Origin: Actinomadura macra NBRC 14102
GTDB lineage: Bacteria; Actinomycetota; Actinomycetes; Streptosporangiales; Streptosporangiaceae
Direction: 5' to 3'
Length of the DNA: 64,000 bases
Assembly: GCF_001552215.1 (NCBI RefSeq)
Contig: NZ_BCQT01000013.1
Span: 1 to 64,000, forward strand
Shown here: one piece after another, positions 48,799 through 56,924 of the stretch
How the letters are laid out: every line of letters starts with the position of its first letter
How positions within the stretch are numbered: the stretch's first letter is position 1
Position numbers and translations under genes: made by a program
The notes under the pieces: model-generated
What the model was told of the DNA's origin: nothing
Seen by the model: only the letters and a program-made list of their open reading frames with translations
Databases searched by the model: none

Positions 48799-48916
48799 TG
48801 ACGCTGACTCTGGCGACGCCGTTCGGGGCGGTGGCCGCGGCAGTGCCGCAGCGCGCCGCCGTGGTCTGCGGCGGGCGCCGGCCGACCTTCGCCGAACTGG
48901 ACACAAGGGAGTTCCC
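48799..48916 (+). pseudogene. 5' stub of an acyl-CoA synthetase (fadD-like) gene
   Basis: From ATG 48799 the frame reads MTLTLATPFGAVAAAVPQ, then RAAVVCGGRRPTFAELDTR, the usual opening of an AMP-binding acyl-CoA synthetase (defence of the A3-A5 motifs is absent because only about 34 codons remain). It then runs straight into the ribosome site and start of the thiolase gene. More than 450 codons are missing. It lies directly behind the regulatory palindromes, so it was probably the first gene of this operon. Confidence 0.6.
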
Positions 48917-50086
48917 ATGCCTGAGGCCGTCATCGTCGACGCCGCCCGCACCCCGGTCGGCAAGCGCCACGGCGCCCTGTCCGGCCTGCACCCGGCGCAC
49001 CTGCTCGGCCTCGTCCAGCGCGGCCTGCTTGAGCGCACGGATGTCGATCCCGGCACGGTCGGGCAGGTCGTCGGCGGCTGCGTGACGCAGGCGGGCGAGC
49101 AGTCCAACAACGTCACCCGTAACGCCTGGCTGCATGCCGGCCTGCCCTACCGGACGGCCTGCACCACGATCGACTGCGCGTGCGGTTCGTCCCAGCAGGC
49201 GGTGCATATCGTCGCGGCCCTGATCGCCGCCGGAGCGATCGACACCGGGATCAGCTGTGGCGTCGAGGCCATGAGCCGGGTGTTCCTCGGTCAAGCGCTC
49301 ACCCCCGAGACCGGCAGCCCCGCCCCGGACGGCTGGGACCTGGACATGCCCGACCAGTTCACCGCCGCCGAGCGCATCGCGGCGAAGCGCGGCATCACCC
49401 GCGCGGACGCGGACGCGTTCGGCCTGGCGTCCCAGCGCAAGGCGGCGCGGGCCTGGGCGGAGGGCCGCTTCGCCGGCCAGATCATCGAGGTCGAGGCGCC
49501 GGTCATGACCGGTCCCGATCACCAGGGGCCGACCGGCGAGACCACCACCGTCACCCGCGACCAGGGCCTGCGCGACACGACCGCGGAGGGGCTGGCGAGG
49601 CTGTCCCCGGTCCTCCCGGACGGCGTCCACACGGCGGGCAACGCCTCGCAGATCAGCGACGGCGCCGCCGGCGTGCTGCTGATGTCCGCCGACCGGGCCG
49701 CCGCGCTCGGCCTGCGCCCGCGCGCCCGGATCGTCGCGTCCGGCATGGTCGGCTCCGACCCCTACTACCACCTGGACGGGCCGGTCGAGGCGACCGCGCA
49801 CGTTCTGGAGCGGGCCGGAATGAAGCTGTCCGACATCGACCTCGTCGAGATCAACGAGGCGTTCGCGTCGGTGGTGCTGTCGTGGGCGTCCGTCCACGAG
49901 CCCGACATGGACAGGGTCAACGCCAACGGCGGCGCCATCGCCCTCGGCCACGCGGTCGGCTCCACCGGCGCCCGCCTGCTCACCCAGGCGCTGTACGAGC
50001 TGGAGCGTTCCGACGCCTCGACCGCCCTCGTCACCATGTGCGCCGGCGGCGCGCACTCCACCGCCACCATCATCGAACGGATCTAG
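48917..50086 (+). CDS. Steroid side-chain 3-ketoacyl-CoA thiolase (FadA5-like)
   Basis: A 389-residue thiolase. It tracks FadA5 closely: RTPVGKRHGALSGLH, VVGGCVTQAGEQSNNVTR, nucleophile Cys89 in TTIDCACGSSQQA, DLVEINEAFASVVLSWA, GGAIALGHAVGSTGARL (His) and VTMCAGGAHSTATIIERI (Cys). FadA5 cleaves 3-keto-steroyl-CoA during side-chain shortening. AAGGGAG precedes ATG 48917. The dehydrogenase gene follows seven bases after its stop. Confidence 0.92.
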   Translation: MPEAVIVDAARTPVGKRHGALSGLHPAHLLGLVQRGLLERTDVDPGTVGQVVGGCVTQAGEQSNNVTRNAWLHAGLPYRTACTTIDCACGSSQQAVHIVAALIAAGAIDTGISCGVEAMSRVFLGQALTPETGSPAPDGWDLDMPDQFTAAERIAAKRGITRADADAFGLASQRKAARAWAEGRFAGQIIEVEAPVMTGPDHQGPTGETTTVTRDQGLRDTTAEGLARLSPVLPDGVHTAGNASQISDGAAGVLLMSADRAAALGLRPRARIVASGMVGSDPYYHLDGPVEATAHVLERAGMKLSDIDLVEINEAFASVVLSWASVHEPDMDRVNANGGAIALGHAVGSTGARLLTQALYELERSDASTALVTMCAGGAHSTATIIERI

Positions 50087-50093
50087 GACCTTC

Positions 50094-52283
50094 ATGACCA
50101 TCGGACTCACCCAGGAGCACCGCGACCTGCGCGACGCGGTGCGCGCCTTCACGTCCCGGCAGGTGACGCAGGCGGTCGTCCGCGCCGCCGTGGACGCCGA
50201 GCACGAGAAGCCGCCGGAGTTCTGGGACGATCTCGCCGGGCAGGGGCTGCTCGGCCTGCACCTGCCCGAGAGCGCCGGCGGCGCGGGCTTCGGCCTCGTG
50301 GAGTCGGCCGTCGTCCTGGAGGAACTGGGCCGCGCGATGACGCCGGGGCCTTTCCTGCCGACCGTGCTCGCGAGCGCCGTCCTGCACCGTGCCGGGCACA
50401 CCGCGCACCTGCCGGGTCTCGCCGCCGGGGCGCTGATCGGCGCGGTGGGCCTGGACGCGGGCGGCCTGGAAGTGGCGCGCACCGGCGCCGGCCGCACGCT
50501 GACCGGGACGTCGGCGCCGATCCTGGGCGCCCAGCTCGCGGACGTCCTCGTCCTGCCCGCCAGGGACGGCGACGGGACGGTCTGGCTGGTGGTCCCGCGC
50601 ACCGCGGTGACGGTGACCGGCCTGCCGAGCCACGACCTGACCCGCCGCCTGGCGCGGATCGAGGCCGCGGACAGCGTGGTCGCGGCCGAGTCGGTCCTGG
50701 ACCTCGACACGCGGACCGTCCTGGACCTGGCCGCGACGTTGTTCGCCGCGGAGGCGTCCGGTCTCGCCGACTGGGCGACCTCCACCGCCGCCGACTACGC
50801 GAAGGTCCGCGAGCAGTTCGGCCGCCCGATCGGCCAGTTCCAGGGCGTCAAGCACCGCTGCGCCCGGATGCTGGCGCACGCCGAGCAGGCCCGCGCCTGC
50901 GCCTGGGACGCCGCCCGCGCCCAGGAGCCCGGCACCGCCCCGGGCGAGGCGTCGCTGGCGGCCGCCGTCGCCGGCGCCACCAGCGTCCAGGCCGCGTTCC
51001 AGACCGCCAAGGACTGCATCCAGACCCTCGGCGGCATCGGCTTCACCTGGGAGCACGACGCGGGACTCTACCTGCGCCGCACCCAGAGCCTGCGCGTCCT
51101 GCTCGGCTCCACCGGCGCCTGGCACCGCCGCGTCGCGGCCCTCACCCTGGACGGCGTCCGCCGCGAGCTGAGCGTCGAGCTCCCAGGTGAAGCCGATCGC
51201 ATCCGCGCCGAGGTCCGCGCCGAGCTGGAGCCCGCCACGGCCCTGGACGGCCGCGCCCGCCTGACCTACCTCGCCGATCGCGGCTACACGGCCCCGCACC
51301 TGCCCGTGCCGTGGGGCAAGGGCGCCGACGCCGTCACCCAGCTGGTGATCGCCGAGGAGATGCGCGCGGCGGACCTGCGCGCGCACGACATGATCATCGG
51401 GAACTGGGTCGTCCCGACGCTCATCGAGCACGGCTCACCCGCCCAGCACGAGCGTTTCCTGCCCGGCTCCCTGCGCGGCGACGTCCACTGGTGCCAGCTG
51501 TTCTCCGAGCCCGGCGCCGGCTCCGACCTCGCCGCCCTCACCACCCGCGCCGAGAAGGTCGACGGCGGCTGGCGGATCAGCGGCCAGAAGGTCTGGACGT
51601 CCATGGCCCGCGAGGCCGACTGGGGCATCCTGCTGGCCCGCACCGACCCGTCCGTTCCCCAGCACAAGGGCCTGTCGTACTTCCTGCTCGACATGGGCTC
51701 GCCCGGCATCGACATCCGCCCGCTCCGCGAACTGACCGGCGAGACCCTCTTCAACGAGGTCTTCCTGGACGGCGTCTTCATCCCCGACGGCCTGCTCGTC
51801 GGCGTCCCCGGTGACGGCTGGCGGCTGGCCCGCACCACCCTCGCCAATGAGCGGGTGTCGCTGTCCAACGACTCCTCCCTCGGCAGCGGCGGCGAGGCCC
51901 TGCTGCGGCTCGTCTCCGACTGCTGCGACGCCGAGCGCCTCACCACCCTCGGCGGCATCCTCTGCGACGCCCAGTCCAGCAGCCTGTTCGGTCTGCGCAC
52001 GACCCTGCGGTCCCTCGCGGGCGGGCAGCCGGGCGCCGAGTCCAGCATCGGTAAGCTGATCGGCGTCGAGCACATCCAGCAGGTCTGGGAGACGGCCGTG
52101 GACTGGATCGGCCCCGAGGCGCTGTCAGGCGAAGGTGAGGGCGGCATGCACGACCCGACCTGGATGTTCCTGAACTCCCGCAACATGTCGATCGCGGGCG
52201 GTACCACGGACGTCCAGCTCAACATCATCGGTGAGCGGCTCCTCGGGCTGCCCCGCGACCCGCGGCCGGCCGGGAGGGCGTGA
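50094..52283 (+). CDS. Fused two-domain acyl-CoA dehydrogenase (FadE34/ChsE3-like)
   Basis: A 729-residue protein with two acyl-CoA dehydrogenase halves. The first (1-365) has LTQEHRDLRDAVRAF, LHLPESAGGAGFGLVESA, VREQFGRPIGQFQGVKH and TLGGIGFTWEHDAGLYLRR. The second (380-729) has WCQLFSEPGAGSDLAALTT, ISGQKVWTSMA, and NMSIAGGTTDVQLNIIGERLLGLPR. This size and layout match FadE34 (ChsE3), which oxidises C24 steroid side-chain CoA esters. Its stop overlaps the thioesterase ATG (TGATG). Confidence 0.9.
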   Translation: MTIGLTQEHRDLRDAVRAFTSRQVTQAVVRAAVDAEHEKPPEFWDDLAGQGLLGLHLPESAGGAGFGLVESAVVLEELGRAMTPGPFLPTVLASAVLHRAGHTAHLPGLAAGALIGAVGLDAGGLEVARTGAGRTLTGTSAPILGAQLADVLVLPARDGDGTVWLVVPRTAVTVTGLPSHDLTRRLARIEAADSVVAAESVLDLDTRTVLDLAATLFAAEASGLADWATSTAADYAKVREQFGRPIGQFQGVKHRCARMLAHAEQARACAWDAARAQEPGTAPGEASLAAAVAGATSVQAAFQTAKDCIQTLGGIGFTWEHDAGLYLRRTQSLRVLLGSTGAWHRRVAALTLDGVRRELSVELPGEADRIRAEVRAELEPATALDGRARLTYLADRGYTAPHLPVPWGKGADAVTQLVIAEEMRAADLRAHDMIIGNWVVPTLIEHGSPAQHERFLPGSLRGDVHWCQLFSEPGAGSDLAALTTRAEKVDGGWRISGQKVWTSMAREADWGILLARTDPSVPQHKGLSYFLLDMGSPGIDIRPLRELTGETLFNEVFLDGVFIPDGLLVGVPGDGWRLARTTLANERVSLSNDSSLGSGGEALLRLVSDCCDAERLTTLGGILCDAQSSSLFGLRTTLRSLAGGQPGAESSIGKLIGVEHIQQVWETAVDWIGPEALSGEGEGGMHDPTWMFLNSRNMSIAGGTTDVQLNIIGERLLGLPRDPRPAGRA

Positions 52284-52894
52284 TGACCATCGACCTGCAT
52301 GCCGAGCGCAGGACCGGCGGTGTCGACGCAGCGGCCGCCGCGGCCCGCCGGGTCATCGCGGCGCTGGTCCGCGCGGGCGACCTCAGCGACACCGACATGG
52401 CCGACATCGCCGGCCGTCTGAACGCCGTCGCCGACGAGTTGGAGGCCGCCGCCCCGTCCCGCGGGGACCGCCTGGTCGACATGTGGCAGGGCGACGGCAA
52501 CACCCGCCACGACCCCGTGACAGGCCCGGAGAACCCGGTGGCCCCGCCTTTGGAGTACACCGGCAACGAGGACGGCTCCATCGAGGGCACCGTGACTCTG
52601 GACCTGCCCTACCAGGGGCCGCCGTCCAGCGTGCACGGGGGCGTGTCCGCGCTGCTTCTGGACCACACCCTCGGCGTCGCGAACGGCTGGGCCGGCGTTC
52701 CCGGCATGACCGCGGAGCTGACCCTGCGCTACCACCGCCTGACCCCGCTCTTCGAGCCGCTGACCGTGAGCGCGCGCCAGACCTCGGTGGACGGACGCAA
52801 AATCCGTACCGTGGGCGCGATCCGGGCGGGGGGCCGCGACTGCGTCACGGCCGAGGGCCTGTTCATCGCCACCTACCCGCCCCGCCCCCGCTGA
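52283..52894 (+). CDS. PaaI-family hotdog thioesterase
   Basis: A 203-residue protein. A helical N-terminal part (residues 1-65) precedes a hotdog domain with PSSVHGGVSALLLDHTLGVANG, the substrate loop typical of PaaI/acyl-CoA thioesterases, then LTLRYHRLTPLFEPLTVSAR and VTAEGLFIATYP. It would release acids from CoA esters or salvage CoA during side-chain breakdown. ATG 52283 overlaps the FadE34-like stop by one base and has GGAGGG upstream. Confidence 0.87.
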   Translation: MTIDLHAERRTGGVDAAAAAARRVIAALVRAGDLSDTDMADIAGRLNAVADELEAAAPSRGDRLVDMWQGDGNTRHDPVTGPENPVAPPLEYTGNEDGSIEGTVTLDLPYQGPPSSVHGGVSALLLDHTLGVANGWAGVPGMTAELTLRYHRLTPLFEPLTVSARQTSVDGRKIRTVGAIRAGGRDCVTAEGLFIATYPPRPR

Positions 52895-52917
52895 CCGCAC
52901 ACCGGGCCGGGATCGCC

Positions 52918-54174
52918 CTAGGCGAGGCTTGCCCGCGCCGTGTCGATGAGGTCGTGGGCGATGCGCACGTAGTCGGCCGACAGTTCCGCGCGGATGGCGG
53001 CCTCCTCGGCGGGCGTCATCCGCACCGCGGGCGGGCGCGCGGAATGCGTGCTCAGAGCGGCGATGCGCAGGTGGGTGGGAGGGTGGCTCTCGTCCACGCG
53101 GAGGCGCTGGCCGGCGGCGGCGCGGCGGCGGCGCTCGCGCTCGGACTCGGGGAGGGCGGCGAGCGCCGTGCGGAGATCGCCCCAGTAGTCGCTCCGGCGG
53201 TCGTTCAGCATGTGCTGCTGGACGGTGTGGACGTGCGTCGCCTCGGCGATCACGAGTGTGTCGAGCAGCCCGGCGGCATGGGACGGGGAGGCCAGGCGTG
53301 CGGCTAACGCGTCCGCGACGTACTCCGCCCGCTGGCCGGCCCGCAGGGTCAGGATGTTCTGGAGGAGGAGCACCGCGGCGACGGCGGCGCTCAGCAGAAT
53401 CTGGAACAGGCGGGCGAACAGGTCGATGAAGTAGTTCAGCCGATGGTCGCGCGGGCTGGGCCGCCACAGCTGGTAGAGGCGGCCGAGCGTGGACAGGGAC
53501 GTGCCCACGATCATGCCGTGCCGGGAGTCGCCGTTGACGCCGTGCGCGAGTTCGTGGCCGAGGAGCGCCACCTTCTGCTGCGGGGGGAGGACGTCCCACA
53601 GGGGCAGGCCGAGGATCAGTACACGGCGGCGGCGCCATCCGACGGTGGTGTAGGCCGCGTTGTAGGCGCCGGACGCGACGACGGCGTGGACGGGCTTGGA
53701 GCCGAGCTCGCCCGCCACCCGGTCGAGCAGGGCGAACAGGACGGGGGCGTCCTCCCGGTACCGCGCGTGCGGCGCCGTGCGCAGGCTGCCGAAACGGGGC
53801 CTGATCGCCCAGGCCACGAGCACGGCGGAGACCGCCACGACCACGGTGACGGGGTTCGGCACCGCGATCATGAGCCAGAGCGCGAACGCGACCAGGGCGA
53901 CGGTGCTGGTGTGCACGCAGATCGCCAGGGTGTAGGAGGCCACCCGGGCCGGATCCCAGCCGGGACGGTGGGCCGGGGAGCGCGATACCTCCTCGTACAG
54001 TTTCTCGACCATCCGGGTCGACCTGCGGGCCAGGAATCCCCGGGCCGGGGAATGGCTTGCCTGGACGGTGACCGCACCCCAGTCGCAATGGGCACACCAG
54101 GCGGGAAAGCCCTCGGCCACCGACAGCGGTGCGGAGCAGTCCGGACAGCGGTCGGGGGTGCGCGCTCGGCCCAT
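52918..54174 (-). CDS. M48-family membrane zinc metallopeptidase
   Basis: A 418-residue protein. An N-terminal zinc ribbon (CPDCSAPLSVAEG, CAHCDWG) is followed by two transmembrane segments near residues 80-120, the M48 motif VALLGHELAHGVNGD, another hydrophobic pair near 245-265 and the third ligand region RAGQRAEYVADALAARLA. HtpX/STE24-like peptidases act in membrane protein quality control. It is not obviously linked to the steroid genes. Confidence 0.9.
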   Translation of the reverse strand: MGRARTPDRCPDCSAPLSVAEGFPAWCAHCDWGAVTVQASHSPARGFLARRSTRMVEKLYEEVSRSPAHRPGWDPARVASYTLAICVHTSTVALVAFALWLMIAVPNPVTVVVAVSAVLVAWAIRPRFGSLRTAPHARYREDAPVLFALLDRVAGELGSKPVHAVVASGAYNAAYTTVGWRRRRVLILGLPLWDVLPPQQKVALLGHELAHGVNGDSRHGMIVGTSLSTLGRLYQLWRPSPRDHRLNYFIDLFARLFQILLSAAVAAVLLLQNILTLRAGQRAEYVADALAARLASPSHAAGLLDTLVIAEATHVHTVQQHMLNDRRSDYWGDLRTALAALPESERERRRRAAAGQRLRVDESHPPTHLRIAALSTHSARPPAVRMTPAEEAAIRAELSADYVRIAHDLIDTARASLA

Positions 54175-54248
54175 GGCAGAAAATCATATGGGCGCGCGGC
54201 CCGCCGGGTGCGGCGCGGGCACGGCCTCTTCGTGCCGTTTCGCGTGTC

Positions 54249-54500
54249 TCAGCGCAGTTCGATCCGCGCGTTCGGTCCGCAGAAGCCGGTAATACGGTCG
54301 AGGAGTCCGCGCAGCGCCGCTGCGCCCTCCTCGCTGCCGCCCCGTTCGGCACGCGTGACGCCCGCCTCAATCTCGGCGATGAGCGTGTCACGCCGGACGC
54401 CGGCGGAATTGGCCCAGCGCAGCAGCGCGATCAGTTCCTCGGGCGGCTCGCCGGCGGCGACCGCGTCGATCACAGGCGGCAGGCCCTCGGCACCGCTCAT
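54249..54500 (-). CDS. Small helical hypothetical protein
   Basis: An 83-residue protein from ATG 54500, with GAGGGG upstream. It reads LPPVIDAVAAGEPPEELIALLRW and TLIAEIEAGVTRAERGG, with a C-terminal LLDRITGFCGPNARIELR. It is soluble and mostly helical; I recognise no family. It lies upstream of the M48 gene on the same strand. Confidence 0.6.
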   Translation of the reverse strand: MSGAEGLPPVIDAVAAGEPPEELIALLRWANSAGVRRDTLIAEIEAGVTRAERGGSEEGAAALRGLLDRITGFCGPNARIELR

Positions 54501-54729
54501 GAAGTCAGGCCCCTCACTTCGGTGTCCGCGCATCGCGTCGCGGGTGGTGGTACCTCCCACAGGTCCACGTACCGGCCAAGTATGCCCGATGGCCGGCAAG
54601 TGTCCAGTTCGCGGATTTCCGGGAACCGCCGGGCCCGGCCCATTCCAGGGAACCGTTCTCGGCACACGAATTGCGGCCGGAACGACGACGGGACTTTCGT
54701 GCCCGGGCGCGGTCCGGCGTAAAAGGGGA

Positions 54730-56337
54730 TCAGGCGATGACGATCTCGCGGCGGATCACCTTGCCGGTGGCGTTGCGGGGGAGCGGCTCGGTGGTGAGGC
54801 GCCAGCGGGACGGGACCTTGAAGTAGGCGAGACGGTCGCGGGCGAAGGCCGTCAGATCCTCCTGTGACGGGACGTCGCCGGTGAATACCACGACCGCGAA
54901 GACCTCCTGGCCGAGGTCGGGGTGCGGGGCGCCGAGCACGACGCACTCCCGGACGCCGGGGAACTCGGCGAGCGCGTTCTCGATCTCGCCCGGAGAGACG
55001 TTCTCGCCACCGCGGATGATCAGGTCGGAGCGGCGGGTGGTGAGCCGGAGGCGGCCCCGCTCGAGCATGCCGATGTCGCCGGTGCGCAGCCAGCGGTCGG
55101 CACCGATGGCGTGGGCGCTCGCCTCCTCGTCCCGCCAGTAGCCGAGCATGTTGTAGGCGCTGCGGACGCAGACCTCGCCCTCCTCGCCCTCGGGCAGCGG
55201 CTTGCCGTCCGGGTCACGGATCTCCAGTTGGACGCCGACGGACGGGCGGCCGAGCGTGCCCGGCTCCTCGGCCAGGTCGGCGGGGGTCGCGGTGGCGATG
55301 CCGGTGCAGGACTCGGTAAGGCCGTAGCTGTCGACCAGTGCGCCCCGGGCCGGCGGGAACGCGGCGCGGAGCCGCTCCTTGAAGGCCGGCGAGGACGGTG
55401 CGGAGGCCAGCGAGAAGGCGGTCAGGGACGAGGTGTCGTAGCGCGAGAGATCGCCGTGCTCGATCATCCGGTTCGCCATGGTGGGGACGGCGCCCCAGTT
55501 CGTGACGCGCTCCCGCTCGATCAGCCGCAGGACTTCGTCCACGTCGAAGCCGCCCTCGTGCATGATCACGGCGGTGCCGGTGGCGAGCCGGGGGACGGCC
55601 AGGTTGTGCAGGCTCGCGATGTGGAACAGGGGGAGGGCGAGCAGGTAGCGGCGGACGGACCGGTCCCCGAGTTCGCGCAGGAGCGCGTCGTTGAAGCGGT
55701 GGTACTCGATCACCGATGTCAGGTTGCGGTGCGAGTGCACCGCACCCTTGGGACGGCCCGACGTCCCGCTCGTGTAGAGGATGACCGCGGGGTCGTCCTC
55801 GGCGACGTCGGGGACGTCCAGGACCGCGTCCGGATGGCGGGAGGTGAGGGCCGGGATGTCCTCGTCGATGGTGAGGACCGGCCCCGGCGTCAGCGCGGCC
55901 CGCCTGGCGTCGGCGATGACGACCGTGGGCTCGGTGTGGGCGAGGGCGTACTCGATCTCGCGGGGCGTCCACCAGGCGTTGTAGCCGACGGCGACGGCTC
56001 CGGCGGCGATGGCGGCCCAGAACGAGACGATCCAGTCCGGGCTGTTGGCGGCGTTGATGGCGACGCGGTCGCCCGGGCGGACGCCGTGGTCCTCGCGCAG
56101 GGCCCTGGCCATGGAGGCGACCGAGGCGAGGTGCTCGGCGAAGCTCATCCGGCGCGTGGCGGTGACGATGTAGTCGCGGTCGCCGAAGGACGCGGAGGCG
56201 GCCAGCACCTCCCCGAGCGACCGGGGGCGGTGGGCGAACACCGGCAGCCGGGCGCCGAGGACGTCCTCCTCGCGCAGCTCGAAGCCGCCGCCGGGGCCGG
56301 TCAGCCGCCGCATGATCTCCATCGCCGTCGTGGCCAT
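54730..56337 (-). CDS. Acyl-CoA synthetase (FadD family)
   Basis: A 535-residue adenylate-forming ligase: P-loop-like VILYTSGTSGRPKGAVHSH, VDSYGLTESCTG (A5), WLRTGDIGMLERGRLRLTTR (A7/A8), RGGENVSPGEIENAL, and the A10 Lys in PLPRNATGKVIRREI. It activates a carboxylic acid, here probably a steroid side chain or a ring-degradation acid such as HIP (FadD3-like), to a CoA ester. GAGGAGG precedes ATG 56337. It is divergent from the deleted SDR gene, with two motif copies between. Confidence 0.9.
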   Translation of the reverse strand: MATTAMEIMRRLTGPGGGFELREEDVLGARLPVFAHRPRSLGEVLAASASFGDRDYIVTATRRMSFAEHLASVASMARALREDHGVRPGDRVAINAANSPDWIVSFWAAIAAGAVAVGYNAWWTPREIEYALAHTEPTVVIADARRAALTPGPVLTIDEDIPALTSRHPDAVLDVPDVAEDDPAVILYTSGTSGRPKGAVHSHRNLTSVIEYHRFNDALLRELGDRSVRRYLLALPLFHIASLHNLAVPRLATGTAVIMHEGGFDVDEVLRLIERERVTNWGAVPTMANRMIEHGDLSRYDTSSLTAFSLASAPSSPAFKERLRAAFPPARGALVDSYGLTESCTGIATATPADLAEEPGTLGRPSVGVQLEIRDPDGKPLPEGEEGEVCVRSAYNMLGYWRDEEASAHAIGADRWLRTGDIGMLERGRLRLTTRRSDLIIRGGENVSPGEIENALAEFPGVRECVVLGAPHPDLGQEVFAVVVFTGDVPSQEDLTAFARDRLAYFKVPSRWRLTTEPLPRNATGKVIRREIVIA

Positions 56338-56396
56338 CGGACCTCCTCGTCGCCTGGCCGCAGATTCTCATCCGTGACCCCGGTCCTACCAGGTCT

Positions 56397-56411
56397 TTCC
56401 GCTGAGCGGGA
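56397..56411. promoter_or_regulatory. TCCC-N7-GGGA-type motif, fadD / SDR gap, copy 1
   Basis: TTCCGCTGAGCGGGA, one mismatch to the consensus, 60 bases upstream of the fadD start. Confidence 0.65.
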
Positions 56412-56441
56412 TGGTCCGGCCCGGCCGGCACGCGTTCGTGT

Positions 56442-56456
56442 TCCCGGTGAGCGGGA
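56442..56456. promoter_or_regulatory. TCCC-N7-GGGA motif, fadD / SDR gap, copy 2
   Basis: TCCCGGTGAGCGGGA, a full consensus match, centre 45 bases from copy 1 and 68 bases before the SDR ATG. Confidence 0.7.
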
Positions 56457-56523
56457 CTGCGCATGGCACGTGGGCCCCGTCACATCACGATGACCGCACC
56501 GGGACACCGCAGGCGGGAGAAGC

Positions 56524-56851
56524 ATGGGAACCCTCGACGACAAGGTCGCGATCGTGACGGGCGCCGGTCAGGGCGTCGGCCAGGGCATCGCGCTGGCCCT
56601 CGCCTCGGACGGCGCGGCCGTCGCCGTGCTCGGCCGGACGACGGCCAAGCTGGAGGCGACCCGCGCGTTGATCCGCGAGCGGGGCGCCGAGGCCGAGGCG
56701 TTCGGGTGCGACGTCGCCGACACCGGGTCGATCCCCGGTCTCGTGCGAGCAGGACATCGGACGCGCGGTGCTGGCGCTCGTCCAGCCCGGCATGCGCTAC
56801 CTCACCGGCGCCACCGTGCCGCTCGACGGCGGTCAGGCGAACTTCGGCTGA
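56524..56851 (+). pseudogene. Short-chain dehydrogenase with its middle deleted
   Basis: From ATG 56524 the protein starts MGTLDDKVAIVTGAGQGVGQ, then LALASDGAAVAVLGRT and continues to CDVADTGSIPGLV. At about 56745 homology breaks. A different frame then gives the normal SDR ending EQDIGRAVLALVQPGMRYL, TGATVPLDGGQANFG, stop at 56851. The NNAG motif and catalytic Ser-Tyr-Lys are missing, so the product cannot be an active SDR. The joined length is about 108 codons instead of about 250. Confidence 0.85.
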
Positions 56852-56924
56852 CCGTCCCGCGCCCCCCGCCGACCACCCCACCCCACTCGCCGCGCTGTGC
56901 GGCTGGTGAAAGGAGCACGACCAG

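Noticed and set aside
51284..54391. Minus-strand frame of 1035 codons spanning three genes
   Set aside because: It crosses the FadE34-like, thioesterase and M48 genes out of frame, and low-complexity content shows it is not coding.
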